From Clostridiales bacterium (GTDB taxonomy: Bacteria; Bacillota; Clostridia; Oscillospirales; Acutalibacteraceae): 64,000 bases of DNA. Position numbers and translations under genes: made by a program. Positions 8,482 to 17,115 of the stretch are shown here, piece after piece; the first letter of the stretch is position 1, and every line of letters starts with the position of its first letter. Below the pieces are notes generated by a model, which saw only the letters and a list, made by a program, of their open reading frames with translations, had not been told where the DNA came from and did not search any database. The stretch spans positions 124,001-188,000 of the forward strand of contig DXYF01000028.1 of NCBI GenBank assembly GCA_019415945.1, written 5' to 3'.

Positions 8482-8634
8482 TTATTTCTCGCTCATGCAC
8501 TTTTCGCACTGCTGGTTAGCAACGCCGCATGAAGTTTTGCAAGCTGACTGGCAAGAAGTCTGACATTCGCCGCAGCCGCCCGTCTTAACGCTCTTTTTAA
8601 GATCACGAGTTTCAATAGTTTTAATTCTTTTCAT
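8482..8634 (-). CDS. scfA: SCIFF ranthipeptide precursor
   Basis: A 50-residue precursor too short for most gene callers. It starts MKRIKTIETRDLKKS, the leader typical of the six-cysteines-in-forty-five family, and then has the core GGCGECQTSCQSACKTSC followed by GVANQQCEKCMSEK. I count seven cysteines (21, 24, 28, 32, 36, 43, 46), one more than the family name implies. AAGGAG lies 10 nt ahead of the ATG. A strong promoter sits just upstream and the maturase gene just downstream. Product function in the cell is not established for the family. Confidence 0.92.
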   Translation of the reverse strand: MKRIKTIETRDLKKSVKTGGCGECQTSCQSACKTSCGVANQQCEKCMSEK

Positions 8635-8668
8635 AGCAATCGTTCTCCTTGTAAGAATTTACAAATTA

Positions 8669-8697
8669 ATCTTACCACATACAGTTATATTTGTCAA
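8669..8697 (-). promoter_or_regulatory. Strong promoter of the SCIFF operon
   Basis: Minus strand TTGACA (8697-8692), 17 bp, TAAGAT (8674-8669). The -35 overlaps the stop end of the upstream decarboxylase gene, so the peptide has its own promoter. Confidence 0.7.
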
Positions 8698-10106
8698 TCG
8701 GTTTTGGCAATGTAAATATACTGAGGCGGTAAATTATTTTCAGAGCCTATATTTATATTTTTATCATTCATATTATCAATTAACTTTATAATGTTGTCCG
8801 ATATATATTCCCCCGGTACTATAATGGGGATTCCGGGCGGATATGCCCACAAATATTGTGCAGACACTTTCCCCTTTGCATCCTTAAGCAAAACTTTTTC
8901 TGATTGATAATTACTTTTCAAGTTTGCTTTAAAGCATTGCTTCGGTATGCTGAAATAATTATTTCGGGAGCTGTTTTCCGACATTTTTATAATTTTGCTG
9001 TCTATATCTTGTAAGGCTGTCAAGAGCCGCCCAAATCCTTTGTCGCTGTCGCAGACAGAAGTCATTGCAAGTGCATAGTTTGTGTAAGCCATTTCAAGTT
9101 CGATTTTATATTTATCTCTTAAAACCGAGGCAAGCTCAACTCCGCTGATATTTGTAGCAGAAGTTGAAATAATAATTTTACCGATATCAAATTTATAGCA
9201 TGAGCTTAAAAATTCGTTGTCGTTATAAAGTACGGTTATATTTTTAAGAGAACGAGTTGAGATGTAAAATGATTTAAGTCTTTTGATATACAAAGAAAAA
9301 TTATCTTTATTTTTTAATATGTAATCAAGGCAGTTATCTATGCTGCTCATCAAAACATAAGACGGACTGCTTGTCTGGAATATCGAGAGATTCTCCTTTA
9401 ATTTTTCAGACAAAACAGGATTATTTGTTAAAAGAAGTGCAGTTTGCGTAAAAGACGGCAATGTCTTATGAAGACTCACCACGGCAACATCTGCTCCGCA
9501 GCTAACAGCTTCACAGGGGAATTTATCAGAAAACGGAAAATGTGCTCCGTGGGCTTCGTCAACAAAAAGCAAAGCCCCGTATTCTCGGCATATTTGAGAG
9601 ATAGAATTAATGTCAGATACAACTCCCTCATATGTCGGAGAGGTTATAACAACAAGTTTTGTGTTTGGATTTGAGTTTAACAGCTTTTCAAGCTTAGTGG
9701 GAGAAACAGAAGTAAAAATACCGTATTTTTCATTAAATTCGGGCATGATGTACTTACAGCTAAGTCCGCACAGCTCGGCAGCGTTATACACCGACTTGTG
9801 GCAGTTTCGGGCAATGATAACATCGTCACCAAAACTTGTCAATGCCCTTATCGCCGAAAGTATTCCGCCCGTAGCTCCGTTCACAAGCAAGTATGCACGG
9901 TTAACCGAGTAAAGCTTTTCCGCCTTTTTTTCAACATCTCTGATGCATCCTGACGCATTGTGGAGATCATCAAATCCGTCAATTTCGGTTATATCAATCT
10001 GATACGGAAGTATTGTATCGCCATTAATGCTTACCCTCTTATGACCGGGCATATGAAAAGGATATATGCCGTCATTGCAGTAGTTTTTCAGCTTATCAAA
10101 CAGCAT
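8694..10106 (-). CDS. Orn/Lys/Arg decarboxylase family PLP enzyme (YaaO/SpeA type)
   Basis: PLP-dependent fold-I enzyme, likely decarboxylating lysine, arginine or ornithine in polyamine synthesis; the substrate cannot be read from sequence. 470 residues, close to the short Gram-positive branch. Markers: FHMPGHKR at the N-terminus, DITEIDGFDDLH, VNGATGGI, DEAHGAHFPF and the PLP lysine in VVSLHKTLPSFTQ. The C-terminal domain has the AYPPGIPIIVPGE signature. ATG at 10106 behind AGGAGG. It lies 21 bp after prfC, probably cotranscribed. Confidence 0.9.
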   Translation of the reverse strand: MLFDKLKNYCNDGIYPFHMPGHKRVSINGDTILPYQIDITEIDGFDDLHNASGCIRDVEKKAEKLYSVNRAYLLVNGATGGILSAIRALTSFGDDVIIARNCHKSVYNAAELCGLSCKYIMPEFNEKYGIFTSVSPTKLEKLLNSNPNTKLVVITSPTYEGVVSDINSISQICREYGALLFVDEAHGAHFPFSDKFPCEAVSCGADVAVVSLHKTLPSFTQTALLLTNNPVLSEKLKENLSIFQTSSPSYVLMSSIDNCLDYILKNKDNFSLYIKRLKSFYISTRSLKNITVLYNDNEFLSSCYKFDIGKIIISTSATNISGVELASVLRDKYKIELEMAYTNYALAMTSVCDSDKGFGRLLTALQDIDSKIIKMSENSSRNNYFSIPKQCFKANLKSNYQSEKVLLKDAKGKVSAQYLWAYPPGIPIIVPGEYISDNIIKLIDNMNDKNINIGSENNLPPQYIYIAKTD

Positions 10107-10127
10107 ATATCCTCCTAATTATAAATT

Positions 10128-11714
10128 TTAGTTTGTGCCGAATTCCCTTAATTCAAGCCCCTTGTTGTGTTCAAGAGCCCAGTTTATGCTCCAATAGCTT
10201 GCAAAAAGAAGCAGATGATTGCCCTTTAAATCCTGAATACGCTTGGTATCGGAAGCCAGATCAAGTGTTTTCGGATCGACATCATCGTTAACAATCCATC
10301 TTATATATTCGTACGGCAGACCTTCCATAATAATGTCAACATTATATTCGTTTTGAAGTCTGTATTTAAGAACATCAAATTGAAGAACACCGACAACGCC
10401 GACGATTACCTCTTCCATACCTGCATCAAGTTCCTGGAAAATCTGGATTGCACCCTCCTGTGCAATTTGGCTTGTGCCTTTTATAAACTGTTTTCGTTTC
10501 ATCGTATCTTTTTGGCGTACAAGTGCAAAATGTTCAGGAGCAAAAGTAGGAATACCCTTAAACTGCACCTTATGCTTAGGCGAACAAATGGTATCGCCGA
10601 TTGAAAAAATACCCGGGTCGAAAACGCCTATTATATCTCCCGCATAAGCCTCATCGACAATTTCTCTCTCCTGAGCCATAATTTGCTGCGGCTGTGACAG
10701 ACGCATTTTTTTGTTACCCTGAACATGGAACACTTCCATATTTTTTTCAAACTTACCGCTGCATATACGCATAAAAGCAATTCTGTCACGGTGTGCCTTA
10801 TTCATATTTGCCTGTATTTTAAATACAAATGCCGAGAAATCCTCTGACATCGGCTCAACCTCTTCACTGACGGTTTCCCTCGGAAGCGGAGAAGTTGTAA
10901 GCTTTAAAAACTGCTCCAAAAACGGCTCTACACCGAAGTTTGTGAGAGCAGAACCGAAAAACACAGGAGTTAACTTTCCGTTTCGCACTGCATCAAGATT
11001 AAATTCATCCCCTGCACCGTCAAGCAGCTCTATATCGTCAAATAAATCCTGCTTATGATAGATGCCGATTTTGTCTTCAAGCGACGGGTCATCAAGTGTA
11101 AGCTCTTCTTTTTCTACTTCTTTTTGACCGTTATTAGCGGTAAAAGAAAGAATCTTTTTTGAATTTCTGTCGTAAACGCCTTTAAATTCCTTGCCCGAAC
11201 CTATCGGCCAGTTAATCGGATAGGTATTTATTCCTAGAACATTTTCGATATCCTCAAGCAAATCAAACGGATTTTTTGCGTCCCTGTCCATTTTGTTTAT
11301 AAAAGTGATGATAGGAATATTACGCATAACGCAAACCTTAAACAGCTTGATTGTCTGTTTTTCAACACCCTTTGAGCCGTCGATTACCATTACGGCAGAG
11401 TCAGCTGCCATAAGAGTTCTGTAGGTGTCCTCTGAGAAGTCCTCGTGACCAGGAGTATCAAGAATATTAATGCAATAGCCGTCGTATTTAAACTGCAAAA
11501 CAGATGATGTAACGGAAATACCACGCTGTTTTTCAATTTCCATCCAGTCGGAAACTGCGTGCTTTGCCGTTCGCTTTCCTTTTACCGAACCTGCGAGGTT
11601 GATAGCACCTCCGTAAAGCAAAAGCTTTTCGGTAAGTGTTGTTTTACCTGCGTCAGGGTGAGAAATAATCGCAAAAGTTCTGCGTTTGCTTATTTCATCT
11701 CTTAAAGAATTCAT
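10128..11714 (-). CDS. prfC: Peptide chain release factor 3
   Basis: GTPase that recycles RF1/RF2 from the ribosome after termination. 528 residues. G1 SHPDAGKTT near residue 18, G3 DTPGHEDF, G4 NKMDRD, and the RF3-specific C-terminal domain with GVVGVLQFDVLKYRLQNEY. ATG at 11714 preceded by AAAGGA. Upstream is a 264-bp divergent spacer shared with the hemW-like gene. Confidence 0.96.
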   Translation of the reverse strand: MNSLRDEISKRRTFAIISHPDAGKTTLTEKLLLYGGAINLAGSVKGKRTAKHAVSDWMEIEKQRGISVTSSVLQFKYDGYCINILDTPGHEDFSEDTYRTLMAADSAVMVIDGSKGVEKQTIKLFKVCVMRNIPIITFINKMDRDAKNPFDLLEDIENVLGINTYPINWPIGSGKEFKGVYDRNSKKILSFTANNGQKEVEKEELTLDDPSLEDKIGIYHKQDLFDDIELLDGAGDEFNLDAVRNGKLTPVFFGSALTNFGVEPFLEQFLKLTTSPLPRETVSEEVEPMSEDFSAFVFKIQANMNKAHRDRIAFMRICSGKFEKNMEVFHVQGNKKMRLSQPQQIMAQEREIVDEAYAGDIIGVFDPGIFSIGDTICSPKHKVQFKGIPTFAPEHFALVRQKDTMKRKQFIKGTSQIAQEGAIQIFQELDAGMEEVIVGVVGVLQFDVLKYRLQNEYNVDIIMEGLPYEYIRWIVNDDVDPKTLDLASDTKRIQDLKGNHLLLFASYWSINWALEHNKGLELREFGTN

Positions 11715-11843
11715 ATAAATACTATCCTTTCGGAGTTAATACAAAATAATTACTTTATCCACAATTCTATATTTTACTATTTTATATCAGTATATGTCAA
11801 CAAAAATGTATAAATATTTTTTTAATTAAATTAATACAAAAGC

Positions 11844-11872
11844 TTGACAAAATAGTTAAAATATTGTAATAT
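11844..11872 (+). promoter_or_regulatory. Probable promoter of the hemW-like gene
   Basis: TTGACA (11844-11849), 17 bp, TAATAT (11867-11872); an overlapping TATAAT lies at 11870-11875. The leader would be about 100 nt. Confidence 0.55.
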
Positions 11873-11930
11873 AATTTTGTCAAAGGTTGAAAAACAGATT
11901 TTTCCTATTTTTTCATATACCTTCCAAATT

Positions 11931-11956
11931 GAGCCGGAAACACAAGTTTCCGGCTC
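11931..11956 (+). promoter_or_regulatory. Perfect hairpin in the hemW-like gene leader
   Basis: GAGCCGGAAA (11931-11940) and TTTCCGGCTC (11947-11956) form a perfect 10-bp stem with a CACAAG loop, 22 nt ahead of the start codon. No U tract follows, so it is not a clear terminator. It may stabilise the mRNA or act in regulation. I recognise no riboswitch class. Confidence 0.5.
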
Positions 11957-11978
11957 AAACAATTTATGAGGTTATCTT

Positions 11979-13082
11979 ATGAATAATTATATCGGTCTTT
12001 ATATCCATATCCCCTTTTGTAAAAGTAAATGTCCTTACTGCGACTTTTTCAGCGGCAAAGCAAGTGAAAACGATTACGAGGATTATACACGCCTGCTTTC
12101 CGATAAAATCATTAAATGGGGTGAAAAATGTAAAAATCACATTGTATCAAGTATATATTTCGGCGGCGGCACTCCGAGTATTTTAGGAGCAAAAAGTCTT
12201 GCGTCCCTGCAAAGTATTATAATAACACATTTTAATGTTGCAGATGACGCAGAAATAACAGTTGAAGTTAATCCGGATTCAGGCAAGGAACTTGATTTTT
12301 GTTTACTAAAGAAACTCGGATTCAACAGGATTTCTGTAGGTATGCAAAGTGCAGTTGAAGCTGAACTAAAGGCACTCGGCAGGATTCATTCGACGGATGA
12401 TGCAATGATAACAGTAAAAAGAGCAAAAACTGCGGGAATTAACAATATTTCGCTTGATCTTATGCTGGGAATCCCTTATCAAACGGACGAAAGCTTAAAA
12501 AAATCAATAGAGTTTTGTGCAAGCTGTGATGTTACTCACATATCATCTTATATATTGAAAATCGAAGAAGGCACAAAATTTGAAAAGCTGAAAGACAAAC
12601 TGCCTTTTTTGAATGACGACAGACAGGCACAGCTTTACCTTCTTGCCGTAGAAATGCTTGAAACTTTGGGATATAAGCAGTATGAAATATCAAATTTTTC
12701 AAAACCGTGTTTTGAGAGCAGACACAACATAAATTACTGGAAATGCGGCGAGTATATCGGCATAGGCCCTTCGGCACATTCGTTTTTTGAGGGCAAAAGA
12801 TTTTATTACAATCGGAGTATAAATGATTTTGCTCAAGACAAAATACATTTTGATTGTTTGGGCGGAGATAAAGAAGAGTTTATTATGCTGTCACTGAGAT
12901 TAAAAGACGGATTAAATTTTGAGGAATATAAGCAAAAATATAAGGAAGATTTTTCTTGCGATAAATTACAAGTTATCAAGAAATACTCTAAACTCGGATA
13001 TATGGAGATTAAAAATCAAAGCTGTTCTTTTACGCCAAAAGGATTTCTTGTTTCAAACACAATAATAAGTGAATTGATTTAA
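11979..13082 (+). CDS. hemW: HemW-like radical SAM protein (oxygen-independent coproporphyrinogen oxidase family)
   Basis: Radical SAM protein of the HemW group, which in E. coli and Lactococcus acts as a heme chaperone rather than a coproporphyrinogen oxidase. 367 residues. LYIHIPFCKSKCPYCDF carries the CxxxCxxC cluster motif near residue 14; FGGGTPS and EVNPDS follow, then the HemW-type region GPSAHSFFEGKRFYYNRS. ATG at 11979 with GAGG. Single-gene unit divergent from prfC, with a terminator behind it. The HemN and HemW groups are hard to separate without alignment; length favours HemW. Confidence 0.88.
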   Translation: MNNYIGLYIHIPFCKSKCPYCDFFSGKASENDYEDYTRLLSDKIIKWGEKCKNHIVSSIYFGGGTPSILGAKSLASLQSIIITHFNVADDAEITVEVNPDSGKELDFCLLKKLGFNRISVGMQSAVEAELKALGRIHSTDDAMITVKRAKTAGINNISLDLMLGIPYQTDESLKKSIEFCASCDVTHISSYILKIEEGTKFEKLKDKLPFLNDDRQAQLYLLAVEMLETLGYKQYEISNFSKPCFESRHNINYWKCGEYIGIGPSAHSFFEGKRFYYNRSINDFAQDKIHFDCLGGDKEEFIMLSLRLKDGLNFEEYKQKYKEDFSCDKLQVIKKYSKLGYMEIKNQSCSFTPKGFLVSNTIISELI

Positions 13083-13088
13083 AATTTA

Positions 13089-13124
13089 AACGGCTGACAT
13101 TAGGATTAACTAATATCAGCCGTT
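13089..13124 (+). terminator. Hairpin after hemW-like gene
   Basis: AACGGCTGA and ATTAG arms (13089-13103) pair with CTAAT and TCAGCCGTT (13110-13124) with one mismatch, followed by AATTTGTATTT. The remaining spacer to 13236 has only weak imperfect repeats. Confidence 0.65.
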
Positions 13125-13236
13125 AATTTGTATTTAAATTACTCCTGCTGTACAACAAAACAGACCCAGCAGATTTTGCAAAAACAGAGTTTTGTTATTT
13201 TAATAAGACGAAAAATTGTTATTTTGTTTATTAAGT

Positions 13237-14472
13237 TTATTTCTTTATTGCCTTGAAAATTGCACTGAATTTCGGCGGAGTACCGTAGAGCAACACACCC
13301 AAACGGTAAATTTTTGCGGAAATATTGCCTATTGCAAATACTGAAACAATTAAAATTGCAACAGAAATAACAATTTCATAAACAGGCACCGAACTCATGG
13401 CTATTCTGGTGAACATAGCTATGGGAGAAGTGAACGGAATATATGAACAAGCTATCATAAGCGGATTGTCAACAGAACCCGAAGACATGGAAGTAATTAC
13501 TACAAAAAATGCTGCAATAAGTATGATTGTAAGCGGCATGGCTGAAGTGTTGATATCCTCAACTTTTGACGCCGTTGAACCAATGGCACTGTAAAGAAAA
13601 GCGTAAATGAAAAATCCAAGAACAAAAAACAACAGCATATAAAGCAGTAAATCGAGAGGTATATCAAATACAGATTTAATAATAAAATTATCTTCCCAAT
13701 ATGTCTTATTCATATTGTAAAACACAAACGCAGAACCGAATACAGCAATAAGCTGAATAAAGCCTGCTAAGCAGGAAGCTATGACCTTGCCAAACATCAT
13801 ATTTACAGGTTTTGCACTTGTGATGAGAAGCTCCATTGCTCTTGAGCTTTTTTCTGTTGCTACATTAGTTGCAACGAGCTGACCGTAGAGAACAATCACC
13901 ATGTACAAAGCAAAAATCATAACATATGTATAAAAGAAATTCTGCGTCTGATCTTTACCGAGACTGTGTGCAGTATGATTTATTTGAACATTAATTATAT
14001 TTGATGCATCCTCTAACGATATTCCGCTTTCTACCATGGAATTTGTCTGATAGATACGGTGCAGTACTTGATCGGCAATTTCGGTATTTGTATCATAAAG
14101 GGTATAGTTGTTAACATAGTAATCATATTCGGTGAGGCTTTTAATTACAAAGGCACAATCGACTTTGCCTGTAGTTATTTCATCTTCAAAGTTGTCATAT
14201 GAATCATCATACAGTTTTACACTGTAATCGGGAAAAGCAGAAGCAAAAGACTCTTCAAAAACTGATGATTCGTTATCAGTTTTATTGATAATTATCATAA
14301 CAGGCAAGTTTTCGTTTTCATGTGAATCATCAGTAAAAATGTTGTCAGCAATACTCGGAAAAGACATAATTCCGGCAATTACAACAACAAGAAATACTGT
14401 AAAACCTACAAAAACTTTATTTTTCAAATAGTTTAATAGTTCAAAACTTAATATGGTTTTAAATTGTTTCAT
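13237..14472 (-). CDS. ABC-2 type exporter permease, NatB-like
   Basis: Membrane subunit of an ABC exporter. 411 residues: one N-terminal membrane segment (KVFVGFTVFLVVVIAGIM), a large extracytoplasmic domain of about 150 residues, then five or more membrane spans. The conserved ATEKSSRAMELLITSAKP loop is typical of the NatB/ABC2_membrane_3 group. Its start overlaps the ATPase gene stop by 14 bp. Last gene of a four-gene operon with membrane protein and XRE regulator. Substrate unknown; sodium or antimicrobial export are the known roles of relatives. Confidence 0.88.
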   Translation of the reverse strand: MKQFKTILSFELLNYLKNKVFVGFTVFLVVVIAGIMSFPSIADNIFTDDSHENENLPVMIIINKTDNESSVFEESFASAFPDYSVKLYDDSYDNFEDEITTGKVDCAFVIKSLTEYDYYVNNYTLYDTNTEIADQVLHRIYQTNSMVESGISLEDASNIINVQINHTAHSLGKDQTQNFFYTYVMIFALYMVIVLYGQLVATNVATEKSSRAMELLITSAKPVNMMFGKVIASCLAGFIQLIAVFGSAFVFYNMNKTYWEDNFIIKSVFDIPLDLLLYMLLFFVLGFFIYAFLYSAIGSTASKVEDINTSAMPLTIILIAAFFVVITSMSSGSVDNPLMIACSYIPFTSPIAMFTRIAMSSVPVYEIVISVAILIVSVFAIGNISAKIYRLGVLLYGTPPKFSAIFKAIKK

Positions 14473-15373
14473 TTTTAATCTCCTGTCCCCCGTTGTTTGT
14501 GTAATCTACAAAAATATCGTTTAACGACGGTTCAAAAACTTTAATTTCATCGACATCAAAATTATCAATTATTTCTTTCATTGTTTTATTCTTATCTTCA
14601 GCAGACTTCAGTTTTATTGTCAGCTCACCGTTTTTATCAGCTATGCACCGTGAACCGAAGTGCGAGATTATTTTTTGCGGATATTCTGTAGAAATTACAA
14701 GACGATCGCGTGTATAGTTGCGTTTAATTTCTCGAATGCTTCCCTGTATTGCAATTTTGCCGTTATTAATTATAGCGATCTTGTCGCAAAACTCTTCAAT
14801 ATAATTCATCTGATGGCTCGAAAAAATAACTATCTTTCCCCTGCTTATTTCCTCTTTTACGATTTCTTTAAGCGTCATAGCATTAACCGGGTCTAATCCA
14901 GAAAAAGGTTCGTCGAGGATTATAATCTGCGGGTTATGTGCAAGAGCTGTAACAAGCTGTATTTTTTGCTGATTTCCTTTTGAGAGAGTATCAAGTCTTT
15001 TGTTTTTGTACTCAATCATTTGAAGTCTGTTAAGCCAATTATCAACAGATTTTAAAGCGTCGTGTTTTGAAAGACCGTTAAGCATTGCAAAATATACAAG
15101 CTGATCAACGATTTTCTTTTTTGGATAAAGACCCCTTTCTTCGGGAAGATATCCTATACGGATTTTACTGTGATCTATGGGTTTTTCGTCAATCAATATT
15201 TCTCCGCTGTCAGATGGGAAAACATCCATAAGTATTCTGATCGAAGTAGTTTTTCCTGCTCCGTTTCTTCCGAGCAATCCAAAGGCTTCTCCGCTTTCAG
15301 CAGAAAAAGAGATACCTTTAAGAACCTCTTTATCGCCAAAGTTTTTAAATATATTTTTTACTTCAAGTTTCAT
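14459..15373 (-). CDS. ABC exporter ATPase, NatA-like
   Basis: ATP-binding subunit paired with the downstream permease. Walker A GRNGAGKTT near residue 40, signature LSKGNQQKIQ, Walker B IIILDEPFSGLDP and switch His in IFSSHQMNYIEE. The C-terminal extension of about 90 residues is normal for this DRA/NatA group. I start at ATG 15373, behind GGAGGATTGT, giving 304 residues; an upstream in-frame start at 15391 would overlap the regulator stop and has no better ribosome site. Confidence 0.93.
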   Translation of the reverse strand: MKLEVKNIFKNFGDKEVLKGISFSAESGEAFGLLGRNGAGKTTSIRILMDVFPSDSGEILIDEKPIDHSKIRIGYLPEERGLYPKKKIVDQLVYFAMLNGLSKHDALKSVDNWLNRLQMIEYKNKRLDTLSKGNQQKIQLVTALAHNPQIIILDEPFSGLDPVNAMTLKEIVKEEISRGKIVIFSSHQMNYIEEFCDKIAIINNGKIAIQGSIREIKRNYTRDRLVISTEYPQKIISHFGSRCIADKNGELTIKLKSAEDKNKTMKEIIDNFDVDEIKVFEPSLNDIFVDYTNNGGQEIKNETI

Positions 15374-15387
15374 ACAATCCTCCGAAA

Positions 15388-15588
15388 TCATATATTTTCA
15401 TCCCAGAAAAGTTCATCAAGAGTTTTTCCGAGAGCTTTGCAAATAGATATACACAAATTAATAGTGGGGTTATAATCCCCTTTTTCTATCGCTGAAATTG
15501 TTTGCCGTGACACCCCAACCATATCAGCAAGCTGCTGCTGTGAAATATCAAGTGCCGCACGGGCACTTTTAAGCCGTAAATTTTTCAT
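15388..15588 (-). CDS. XRE-family regulator of the exporter operon
   Basis: A 66-residue HTH protein with the compact Cro-like form typical of YozG/YvaO-type small regulators. HTH core: ISQQQLADMVGVSRQTISAI, then EKGDYNPTINLCISICKALG and the C-terminal LDELFWDE. It overlaps the upstream membrane gene by 4 bp and lies 14 bp ahead of the ATPase gene. Such paired regulators often control a transporter by binding an operator in the operon promoter; an inverted repeat is present there. Confidence 0.9.
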   Translation of the reverse strand: MKNLRLKSARAALDISQQQLADMVGVSRQTISAIEKGDYNPTINLCISICKALGKTLDELFWDENI

Positions 15589-16121
15589 TCTTCACTACAT
15601 TCTTTCTTATTAAGAATAATTTTTATTATTGCTGATGACATCATAATCAAAAAAGCGGCTGCACACATAGGATTTACGGCATACTCGTTAAGCATTCCGT
15701 CTGTAATAAATGTGTTATTGTTATATGCTAAGTTTGATACGAATGAAAATATATTAACAAAAATTATTAAACAGGATAGAAATACAAAGTAATATATGCT
15801 GTTTTTGTTTTTTTCAATACCGAAATAGGCATCCTTAAATATACATATGACCACACAAACGGTTACAGATATGAAAATACCTAAATACATCTGTACGGAA
15901 GTTATTGCCCAATTTATTGAAAGAACATCAAGCATTCCGCAAATAATACAATAAAAAATCAGAGTAAAGAAAGAGTACTTATATGCGGTATTTCTTGCGA
16001 TTAGCTGCCGCTCGTCGTATTCAGTTTTCTTTCCTTTTTTCCGTCTTAATGCAGCAATTATCGCTATGCAAATAAATACTGTAATAAAACCGCAGATAAA
16101 ACCCATTTCGTAATATGACAT
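15585..16121 (-). CDS. Membrane protein of unknown function in the XRE-NatAB operon
   Basis: 178 residues from ATG 16121, chosen because GGAGG sits 8 nt before it; the ATG at 16127 is too close. About five membrane segments. The first (GFICGFITVFICIAIIAAL) is followed by a basic stretch RRKKGKK and the motif TEYDERQ, which I associate with DUF2178/DUF3796-like proteins found next to small XRE regulators. No catalytic residues. First gene of the operon. A role in sensing or in modulating the regulator is possible but unproven. Confidence 0.7.
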   Translation of the reverse strand: MSYYEMGFICGFITVFICIAIIAALRRKKGKKTEYDERQLIARNTAYKYSFFTLIFYCIICGMLDVLSINWAITSVQMYLGIFISVTVCVVICIFKDAYFGIEKNKNSIYYFVFLSCLIIFVNIFSFVSNLAYNNNTFITDGMLNEYAVNPMCAAAFLIMMSSAIIKIILNKKECSEE

Positions 16122-16161
16122 AAACATTCCTCCAAATAACTGTGATTTAATTTATGTAATT

Positions 16162-16213
16162 ATTATAAATCATCTTTTACATAATGTCAAGTATATTTTA
16201 CATACTGTAAAAT
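16162..16213 (-). promoter_or_regulatory. Consensus promoter with operator for the XRE-NatAB operon
   Basis: Minus strand TTGACA (16190-16185), 17 bp, TATAAT (16167-16162): a perfect consensus. TTTTACATA occurs at 16175-16183 inside the spacer and again at 16196-16204, 21 bp apart. The second copy is half of an inverted repeat TTTTACA-TAC-TGTAAAA (16196-16212). This fits repression by the operon's own XRE protein. Confidence 0.7.
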
Positions 16214-16219
16214 ATAAAA

Positions 16220-16249
16220 AGCATTGGCAGATAAACCTCTGCCAATGCT
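16220..16249 (-). terminator. Terminator of the ABC importer operon
   Basis: Perfect 12-bp stem AGCATTGGCAGA/TCTGCCAATGCT with a 6-nt loop. On the minus strand it is followed by TTTTTATATTTTAC, and it lies just after the stop of the importer ATPase gene. Confidence 0.85.
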
Positions 16250-16314
16250 TAAACATCAAATATTAAATTAATTTTGTTGCTGTCTGTAAAAGATAATAAA
16301 TCTACAATAATGAA

Positions 16315-17115
16315 TTATTCATTATTAAGCAACATTCTGTCATTTTCAAGCTTTGAACCGCTTACCTTTTCAAACATTTCAAGCAGATGTTCAACGGTAA
16401 GATTTTTCTTTTCATCCCCTGAAATATCCAAAATTATTTTACCGTCGCTCATCATAATCAAGCGATTGCCAAGCCTTATTGCGTCGCTCATATTGTGAGT
16501 AATCATTAAAGTTGTGAGGTGATTGCTCTCGACAATTTTATCTGTTATATCCAAAACCTTAGATGCGGTTTTGGGATCGAGTGCAGCCGTATGCTCATCG
16601 AGCAGCAATAGTTTCGGACTGTTCATAGACGCCATAAGAAGCGTAATTGCCTGACGCTGTCCTCCCGACAAAAGACCTACTTTTGTAGAAAGTCTGTTTT
16701 CAAGACCTAAGTCAAGCTGCGAAAGCAGCTCCTTAAAATATTTTCTGTCAGAGTTTTTTATTGCCCAGGAAAGTCCTCTTGACTTTCCTCTTCTCATGGC
16801 AAGAGCCATATTTTCCTCAATCCACATATCGGCGGCGGTGCCTACCATGGGATCCTGAAAGACCCTGCCTATATATTTGGCACGCTTGTATTCAGGCAAG
16901 TTTGTGACATCAATATTGTCAATATATATTTTTCCTTCATCAACGGGATATGTTCCTGCTATCGTATTTAGCAAAGTTGATTTTCCCGCTCCGTTTCCTC
17001 CTATTACAGTGACAAAATCTCCCGTATTGAGCGTGAGAGAAAGTCCGTTGAGAGCAATCTTTTCGTTAACTGTACCGGGATTAAAAATTTTGGAAATACT
17101 TTTAATTTCTAACAT
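16315..17115 (-). CDS. ABC importer ATPase (TrpXYZ-like system)
   Basis: 266-residue ATP-binding protein of an importer. Walker A GGNGAGKST (about 38-46), signature LLSGGQRQAITLL, Walker B LLLLDEHTAALDP, switch His LMITHNMSDA. The DEHTAALDP form is typical of ATPases that accompany the TrpX/DUF534 binding proteins and LivH-like permeases. Its ATG shares one base with the permease stop (TAATG), so translation is coupled. Last gene before a terminator. Confidence 0.9.
   Translation of the reverse strand: MLEIKSISKIFNPGTVNEKIALNGLSLTLNTGDFVTVIGGNGAGKSTLLNTIAGTYPVDEGKIYIDNIDVTNLPEYKRAKYIGRVFQDPMVGTAADMWIEENMALAMRRGKSRGLSWAIKNSDRKYFKELLSQLDLGLENRLSTKVGLLSGGQRQAITLLMASMNSPKLLLLDEHTAALDPKTASKVLDITDKIVESNHLTTLMITHNMSDAIRLGNRLIMMSDGKIILDISGDEKKNLTVEHLLEMFEKVSGSKLENDRMLLNNE

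Noticed and set aside
13125..13236. Small RNA or terminator from CTGCTG/CAGCAG and AAAAC repeats
   Set aside because: The pairings are short and imperfect and no promoter was seen, so no feature is called.
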